Assembly (NCBI RefSeq): GCF_001006785.1
Contig: NZ_CDHO01000003.1
Span: forward strand, 434,001-498,000
Direction: 5' to 3'
DNA length: 64,000 nt
Origin: Hyphomicrobium_B sp001006785
Lineage (GTDB): Bacteria; Pseudomonadota; Alphaproteobacteria; Rhizobiales; Hyphomicrobiaceae
This document shows positions 59,463 through 64,000 of the stretch, piece by piece. Each line of letters starts with the position of its first letter. Within the stretch, counting starts at the first letter, position 1. The translations under genes and the position numbers were made by a program. The notes beneath the pieces were generated by a model. It was not told the DNA's origin. It did no database searches and saw only the letters and a program-made list of their open reading frames with translations.

Positions 59463-60887
59463 ATGACGATCTGCACGCTGCCAGAAAGAGACCACGCACC
59501 CGTTCTTGCCGCCGCGCAGCCGGACGTCTGGGCGCGCCTCGGTGACTGGCTCCAGCGTCATCAACGAACCATCCACAAAACACAATGGACCGTCGTCGCG
59601 ATCTATGTCGTTCTGCTCATCGTTCCCGTACTGCTGCCCCTGCCCGATAACGCAGCCTACATTTGGACCAACGTAACGCGCTTCGCACAATTCGCGTTCT
59701 GGGGCATCTGGTGGCCGTTCGTGATTTTAGGAACGGCATTGGTCGGACGCATGTGGTGCGGGTTGCTCTGCCCCGAAGGCGCGATCACCGAATATGCGAG
59801 CAGCGTCGGCAGGGCGAGAGCGACGCCGCGCTGGATCACATGGGCGGGCTGGCCGACCGTCGCTTTTGCCTGCACTACGGTCTACGGCCAAATGGTCAGC
59901 GTCTATCAATACCCGCTGCCGACGCTTCTCATTCTCGGCGGATCGACCGTAGCGGCAGCCGCCGTCGGCTATCTCTACGGCCGCAACAAGCGAGTCTGGT
60001 GCCGCTATTTGTGCCCCGTCAGCGGCGTATTCGCACTTCTGGCGAAGCTCGCGCCTTTGCATTTTCATGTCGATCCGGAACAGTGGCGAGGGTCTCAGTC
60101 GGCAGGCTGCCGGCCCGGTCCGGTAAACTGCGCGCCCCTCGTGCCGCTAAAGAACATGCGTGGCGCATCCGCATGCCATATGTGCGGCCGCTGCAGCGGC
60201 TTTCGCGGCGCAATCCGCCTCGCGCGCCGCTCGCCCAATAATGAAATCGTCCACGTGGCGGGCGAAACACCCAAGCCTTGGGAAACGATCCTCATCGTCT
60301 TCGGCCTCATGGGTCTCGTCGTCGGCGCGTTCCAGTGGTCATCGAGCCCGTTTCTGATCACGGTCAAACAATGGGCCGCACAGAACTTGATTTCCGCCAA
60401 TGTGACCTGGCCGCTTGAGGCCACGGCACCGTGGTGGATTTTGACCAACTATCCATTGAAAAACGACGTGCTAACATTGCTCGATGGAGCGTTGTTGATT
60501 GCCTACATCTTCGCAGCCGCGCTCGCATGCGGCGGAGCGATCACGCTGATGCTGGCACTGGCGACGCGGAGCTTGGGCTCATGGAATACGGCCAGATTTC
60601 ATCACCTGGCACAGGCCTTGATCCCACTCGCAGGCGCCGGAGTCTTTCTCGGATTGTCGGCGCTGACCGTAACGCAGCTCCGGTCCGACGGCATAATGTT
60701 GCCCTACGTCAGCGAAGCCCGCGCAAGCATACTGGTCCTCGCGACGCTGTGGTCCGCGACTTTGTGCTGGAAAATCACCGAACTCTATTCCGACCGCACG
60801 ACACTCAGAATTCCGGCGCTGGTCGCATTCTGTGGCGCGATGCTTCCCGCCAACGCCGCATGGTTCGTTCTGTTCTGGATTTGGTGA
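59463..60887 (+). CDS. ftrD: FtrD-like polyferredoxin membrane protein
   Basis: 474 residues, about eight membrane segments, related to NapH/CcoG. Conserved CGLLCPEG and CRYLCPVSG cysteine motifs lie on membrane loops, and CHMCGRC continues a ferredoxin-like region (about residue 238). In FtrABCD the homologue takes electrons across the membrane. In known systems an FTR1 permease (FtrC) lies between FtrB and FtrD; here only 88 bp separate the two genes. Confidence 0.85.
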   Translation: MTICTLPERDHAPVLAAAQPDVWARLGDWLQRHQRTIHKTQWTVVAIYVVLLIVPVLLPLPDNAAYIWTNVTRFAQFAFWGIWWPFVILGTALVGRMWCGLLCPEGAITEYASSVGRARATPRWITWAGWPTVAFACTTVYGQMVSVYQYPLPTLLILGGSTVAAAAVGYLYGRNKRVWCRYLCPVSGVFALLAKLAPLHFHVDPEQWRGSQSAGCRPGPVNCAPLVPLKNMRGASACHMCGRCSGFRGAIRLARRSPNNEIVHVAGETPKPWETILIVFGLMGLVVGAFQWSSSPFLITVKQWAAQNLISANVTWPLEATAPWWILTNYPLKNDVLTLLDGALLIAYIFAAALACGGAITLMLALATRSLGSWNTARFHHLAQALIPLAGAGVFLGLSALTVTQLRSDGIMLPYVSEARASILVLATLWSATLCWKITELYSDRTTLRIPALVAFCGAMLPANAAWFVLFWIW

Positions 60888-60939
60888 ATAAAGCAAGCGA
60901 TTACAATTTGCCTTTGGCACGGCCTATCGCTGATCGCGC

Positions 60940-60953
60940 TTGCGCTGAAACAA
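60940..60953 (+). promoter_or_regulatory. FNR-type box upstream of the 61044 gene
   Basis: TTGCGCTGAAACAA (TTG-N8-CAA), sharing the first seven and last four bases of the norC/norE box. TATCCC or TATGTT nearby could be the -10. Confidence 0.5.
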
Positions 60954-61043
60954 TCCGGGTTCCTTGCTTTATGTTATCCCGAAACCCATTCAGCCCGGCT
61001 TAAATGCGCTGACGTCCGTGACGTCGACATTGGGAATGGCAAA

Positions 61044-61418
61044 TTGACCAGGACCGTCAAATCTCCCCGCCGCTCCGATCTTTCCCTGCGGCTGCATCGT
61101 GTTTTGTCGTCGGCAGAATTGGATTGCGAATGCCGCACAAAACTGGATCAGGCGCTCGACCGCTTCTCGGTTCTGGAAGCCCGGCGACAGTTGCGCAGCG
61201 CATTAAAGGAAGCGCGGCATCGTCGAGATCTGATCGCGGATCAGATTTCATATCTTGCCGATATCGACGAGATTACCGAGAACGAGACCGACATCTCGGT
61301 CTTTAAGGAACTTGCGCTGCTGTTCGATGAAATCGCCGATCAGGCGGACAAAGCCGCCGACGCGCTTCGCGAACTGGAAACACTCTCCGCGCAACCGTTG
61401 AAACGCAACTCAGACTGA
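61044..61418 (+). CDS. small helical hypothetical protein
   Basis: 124 residues, TTG start, no signal peptide or membrane segment. Rich in Arg, Leu, Glu and Ala with coiled-coil-like stretches (DQALDRFSVLEARRQLRSAL and FDEIADQADKAADALRELE). No family recognised. An FNR-type box lies about 90 bp upstream, which supports expression with the denitrification genes. Confidence 0.6.
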   Translation: MTRTVKSPRRSDLSLRLHRVLSSAELDCECRTKLDQALDRFSVLEARRQLRSALKEARHRRDLIADQISYLADIDEITENETDISVFKELALLFDEIADQADKAADALRELETLSAQPLKRNSD

Positions 61419-61451
61419 CGCCCACAAGTAATCGTCAAACGCAATCGCGCC

Positions 61452-62039
61452 TCAAGCAGCGGGCGCTTCCGTATACGGCTTCGCAACCGTCGTCCGGTAC
61501 CAATCCAGAACCGCGTTAGTCTCGGCGGGAAGCCACGTCGCCATTCCCTCGTGGAACATATCCCACGCCGGTATGTATTCGTCGCGCACGGCGATCAGCA
61601 CCGGAATGCCTGACAGAATTGCATTCTCGATGATCGGTCTGAGGCCGGTTCCCTCCGACTCCGACCGGCCGAACCGGTTGAGAATGAGAAGGTCCGCGCC
61701 GCCTTCGACGATCGTTTCCAGCCGTCGCGTCGCCTCCGCGAGCGCTCCGGGATCGAGGCGGCAGCCGCGAGCATTGGGCCCGAGATCCTGAGAAATCTGC
61801 ATCAACGAGCCATCCGCGACGTCGCGCAATTGCGTGGTCGACTTCGCCCCGTCGACGCCTGCAACTTCTTCCTGCACGATGCCGCGCACGTTCACCCCCC
61901 ATGAGCGGAGAACAGCGGCAGCCTCGGCAAGCGTCGCATCGACGGGTGTTTTGCCCGTCGCACGGATGGCCGCGAGTACGGGGATGTCAATCGCCATGCG
62001 CCTGGCCTTTCCAGTTTCGTCATTAGGAGTTTGCTGCAT
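61452..62039 (-). CDS. DUF2478 family protein
   Basis: 195 residues of the DUF2478 family, predicted P-loop-like proteins often near molybdenum or nitrogen-oxide genes; function not established. Seen: IPVLAAIRATGK at the N-terminus, DLLILNRFGRSESEGTG and IPVLIAVRDEYIPAW. It overlaps the end of the upstream Dnr-type regulator gene by 17 bp (ATG 62039), so the two are co-translated; ATG 61997 would avoid the overlap. Confidence 0.82.
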   Translation of the reverse strand: MQQTPNDETGKARRMAIDIPVLAAIRATGKTPVDATLAEAAAVLRSWGVNVRGIVQEEVAGVDGAKSTTQLRDVADGSLMQISQDLGPNARGCRLDPGALAEATRRLETIVEGGADLLILNRFGRSESEGTGLRPIIENAILSGIPVLIAVRDEYIPAWDMFHEGMATWLPAETNAVLDWYRTTVAKPYTEAPAA

Positions 62040-62721
62040 GACTGCGCCCCATCGCGACATGGTTGCGCAAAGCGGCCACGTCCGCGACCGTCACGTTTTC
62101 CTGATGCACAGAAATACCGAACGGCCGCAACTTTGCCAATGCCCGCGATAGGCTCTCCGGCGTCATGCCGAGGCGTTTGGCAATCAGCGCTTTCTCGTAC
62201 GGCAGAACGATCACCGCCGATCCCTGTGTTTGACCGCTGAGCTCGACGAGAAAATCCGCAACCCGCTGCGAGGCATCGAGCACTTTGATCTGTTCGATAT
62301 GCCCAACAAGAAACTTCAAATGCTGCGACAGTGACGCGAGGATCGCCAACGCCAGATCCGGCTCGACGCGAATCCGCCGCCGGAAGCTGTCGCCGTCAAC
62401 CTTCAGCAGACGCGACGTCGTCACGACCTCGGCCGCGACGGGATACTGGCGATCCATGAAAATCGCAGCCTCTCCGAACGACTCTCCGCGTCTCAGAACA
62501 CCGACGATGGCTTCCGTTCCATTCGGCGTGATCCGAAACAGCTTCACCCAACCGTCAAGAATGACGAAGAACGCGTCCGATGGTGAATCTTGCTGAAAGA
62601 GCAGCGCGCCCTTCTCATACGTCCGCACGCCTTGCCCGGCAACAATGCTCTCCGTCACATCTTGCGATAGAGAACTGAATAACGGTGTCGCGCGGATGGT
62701 CCGCCAATCGTTGTGTTCCAT
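62023..62721 (-). CDS. Dnr/NnrR-type Crp/Fnr-family regulator
   Basis: 232 residues: N-terminal sensor barrel (TPLFSSLSQDVTESIVAGQG, DAFFVILDGWVKLFRITPNG, GESFGEAAIF) and a C-terminal winged helix with EKALIAKRLGMTPESLSRAL. The opening and barrel match the Dnr group, which in Pseudomonas senses NO through heme. No Fe-S cysteines are present. It is the best candidate to bind the TTG-N8-CAA boxes of this island (inference), although the FixK-like protein at 38186 is also possible. Confidence 0.9.
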   Translation of the reverse strand: MEHNDWRTIRATPLFSSLSQDVTESIVAGQGVRTYEKGALLFQQDSPSDAFFVILDGWVKLFRITPNGTEAIVGVLRRGESFGEAAIFMDRQYPVAAEVVTTSRLLKVDGDSFRRRIRVEPDLALAILASLSQHLKFLVGHIEQIKVLDASQRVADFLVELSGQTQGSAVIVLPYEKALIAKRLGMTPESLSRALAKLRPFGISVHQENVTVADVAALRNHVAMGRSHAANS

Positions 62722-62863
62722 GTATTTCCGCCTAATCCAACTTCATCAATGTACTGCGTCTAAAAATGTGATGAGGACGGCACGCTTCCAATTTGCCTTG
62801 GCGTCCCGTTCCAGCTTTATAATTTCGATCGTGACGTGCTCCGGTTACGATCCGCATGCGAAG

Positions 62864-64000
62864 CTACGCTATCCGCATCGGCAACGCCGCAAACCCGCCC
62901 GCCGGATAGACCGCGAGCGTCGCCGGACGGCCGGGAATGAACGCCATAGTCTCGGTTGCCTGAAGCAGCTCCTCCATGATCACGCGCAACTCCAGCCGCG
63001 ACAGTCCCGCACCCGGGCAGACATGAATGCCACGCCCATAGAGAAGATTTTGCTCCGGATCGCGGTCGAGACGAAGCTCATCCGTGTCCTCAAAGACGGC
63101 CTCATCGCGATTTGCCGATGCCCACATCAGCGTGATGCGCTCGCCGGCGGCAATCTTGCGGCCATCGATTTCAACCGGCCTATGCGCCACACGCCGGTTG
63201 GAAATAAGCGGGGCACGGATTCTGAGAATCTCATCGATCGCGGACGGGAGCTGATCCAAATTCGCGCGCAGCTGCTTCTGAACCTGCGAATGTTCTGCGA
63301 GATAATGAGCCAGAATGCCGACGCACGCCGTGATGGTGCCGAGTTCGCCGACCGTCCAGTTCCGCAGAATGCTTACGATCTCGTCATCCTTCAACGGACG
63401 TCCGTTGATCTTTTCCCGGACCAGATCGGTGGTGATGTCGTCCGGCGCGGCAGCGCCAGCCTGGCGCCGTGCATCGAGCAGCGCCATGATATATCCGTCG
63501 AACTCCAGTGCAACGGCCGCCATCGCCTCGACATCGCGGGCGAGCGTCGCCTCGTGATTCTTGCGCACCCATTGCAGCAGCGGTTCGTGAAGCTCATCCG
63601 GCCAGCCGAGAAATGCGCACTGAATGCGCACGGCGAACAGGCGCGCGAGATCGACGACCAGATCGATCTCGGCATTCCGCTGCAGGCGCGACACCAGATC
63701 CCGTGAAATCGCCCGGCACTGCGGTTCGAATGCCTCAACGCGCGCAGGCTCGAAATGCCGGTCGATCAATTTCCGGTAGGCCGTATGCTCCGGCTGATCC
63801 ATGCCGCTCGGAACAGAGAGATGGCGCGACACGACGCTGCTGAACGTTTCGTGGTCGTCGAGCACGCGCACGACATCTTCGTGCCGGAACAGCGACCAGC
63901 CGAGATAATCGCTGTACGCGACGGGACAGCGCTGCCGCATCGCATCGTAGGCCTTGATCTGATTTGAAAGCACGAGGTCAGAACGCGGATTCCAATCCTG
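62864..64000 (-). CDS. cytochrome P450 (5' end cut by right window edge)
   Basis: A soluble bacterial P450. The frame is open to base 64000 (DWNPRSDLVLSNQIKAYDAM precedes a possible GTG at 63973), so the start lies outside. Visible: the I-helix GELGTITA segment, the ExxR motif in DEILRI, and the heme cysteine in GRGIHVCPGAGLSR. The heme-loop order HVCPGAGLSR matches a bacterial P450 group of unknown substrate. It is probably unrelated to denitrification. Confidence 0.93.
   Translation of the reverse strand, partial: QDWNPRSDLVLSNQIKAYDAMRQRCPVAYSDYLGWSLFRHEDVVRVLDDHETFSSVVSRHLSVPSGMDQPEHTAYRKLIDRHFEPARVEAFEPQCRAISRDLVSRLQRNAEIDLVVDLARLFAVRIQCAFLGWPDELHEPLLQWVRKNHEATLARDVEAMAAVALEFDGYIMALLDARRQAGAAAPDDITTDLVREKINGRPLKDDEIVSILRNWTVGELGTITACVGILAHYLAEHSQVQKQLRANLDQLPSAIDEILRIRAPLISNRRVAHRPVEIDGRKIAAGERITLMWASANRDEAVFEDTDELRLDRDPEQNLLYGRGIHVCPGAGLSRLELRVIMEELLQATETMAFIPGRPATLAVYPAGGFAALPMRIA

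Noticed and set aside
60915..60930. TGGCACGGCCTATCGC as a sigma-54 promoter
   Set aside because: GG and GC are 11 bases apart rather than 10, so the -12 element is out of phase.
1..64000. CRISPR arrays, prophage, transposases, rRNA and tRNA genes
   Set aside because: Looked for and not seen in this window.

Overview
The window looks like the chromosome of a free-living, methylotrophic, denitrifying alphaproteobacterium of the Hyphomicrobiales, most likely Hyphomicrobium or a close relative. The reasons are the divK-pleD pair, an EipB (DUF1849) protein, FixL/FixK-type regulators, an NAD-dependent formate dehydrogenase of the methylotroph type, a copper nitrite reductase with the extra N-terminal cupredoxin domain known from Hyphomicrobium denitrificans, and a 106-bp dispersed repeat of a kind I associate with Hyphomicrobiales genomes. 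This is inference from gene content; no rRNA or tRNA gene is visible.

Layout. 1-9.6 kb is housekeeping: pyrC (cut by the left edge), plsY, dprA, topA-rnr, a DUF983 protein, a NUDIX hydrolase and rpmG. 9.6-10.1 kb is a non-coding stretch with nested inverted repeats. 10.1-25 kb is cell-cycle and envelope genes plus further housekeeping (pleD-divK, eipB, RidA, GDPD, a GNAT-fold protein, HIT, clpS-clpA, a D,D-carboxypeptidase with a SPOR domain, ilvD). 24.6-27.1 kb holds an unusual unit: a sigma-54 activator with a C-terminal truncated hemoglobin, facing two exported proteins that lie behind a textbook -24/-12 promoter. 27.2-31.0 kb is a LysR-formate dehydrogenase-cyanase unit followed by two tandem paralogous small proteins. 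31-42 kb is sensory: CheW and a soluble MCP, a NarL/NarX-like pair, a PAS-only membrane protein, a FixK-like regulator, an OmpR-type regulator and a hybrid kinase with a FixL-type heme PAS.

42.3-62.7 kb is a denitrification island: nirK, nnrS, an LpxQ-like outer-membrane protein, a DUF2946-NosA/OprC copper uptake pair, cytochrome c', norCBQD, divergent norEF with two very small membrane proteins, hemN, an Ftr-type iron/copper unit without its FTR1 permease, a small hypothetical, DUF2478 and a Dnr/NnrR-type regulator. A cytochrome P450 is cut by the right edge. No nitrate reductase or nosZ is present here.

How it fits together. NirK makes NO, NorCB removes it, NorQ/NorD/NorE/NorF assist, cytochrome c' and NnrS handle NO stress, NosA and Ftr supply metals, and HemN supplies heme without oxygen. 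FNR-type 14-bp boxes (TTG-N8-CAA or near it) lie before seven transcription units of the island; the one between norC and norE sits about 41.5 bp from the predicted start of both divergent promoters. Three possible heme or gas-sensing inputs (globin activator, heme-PAS kinase, Dnr-type regulator) lie within 40 kb.
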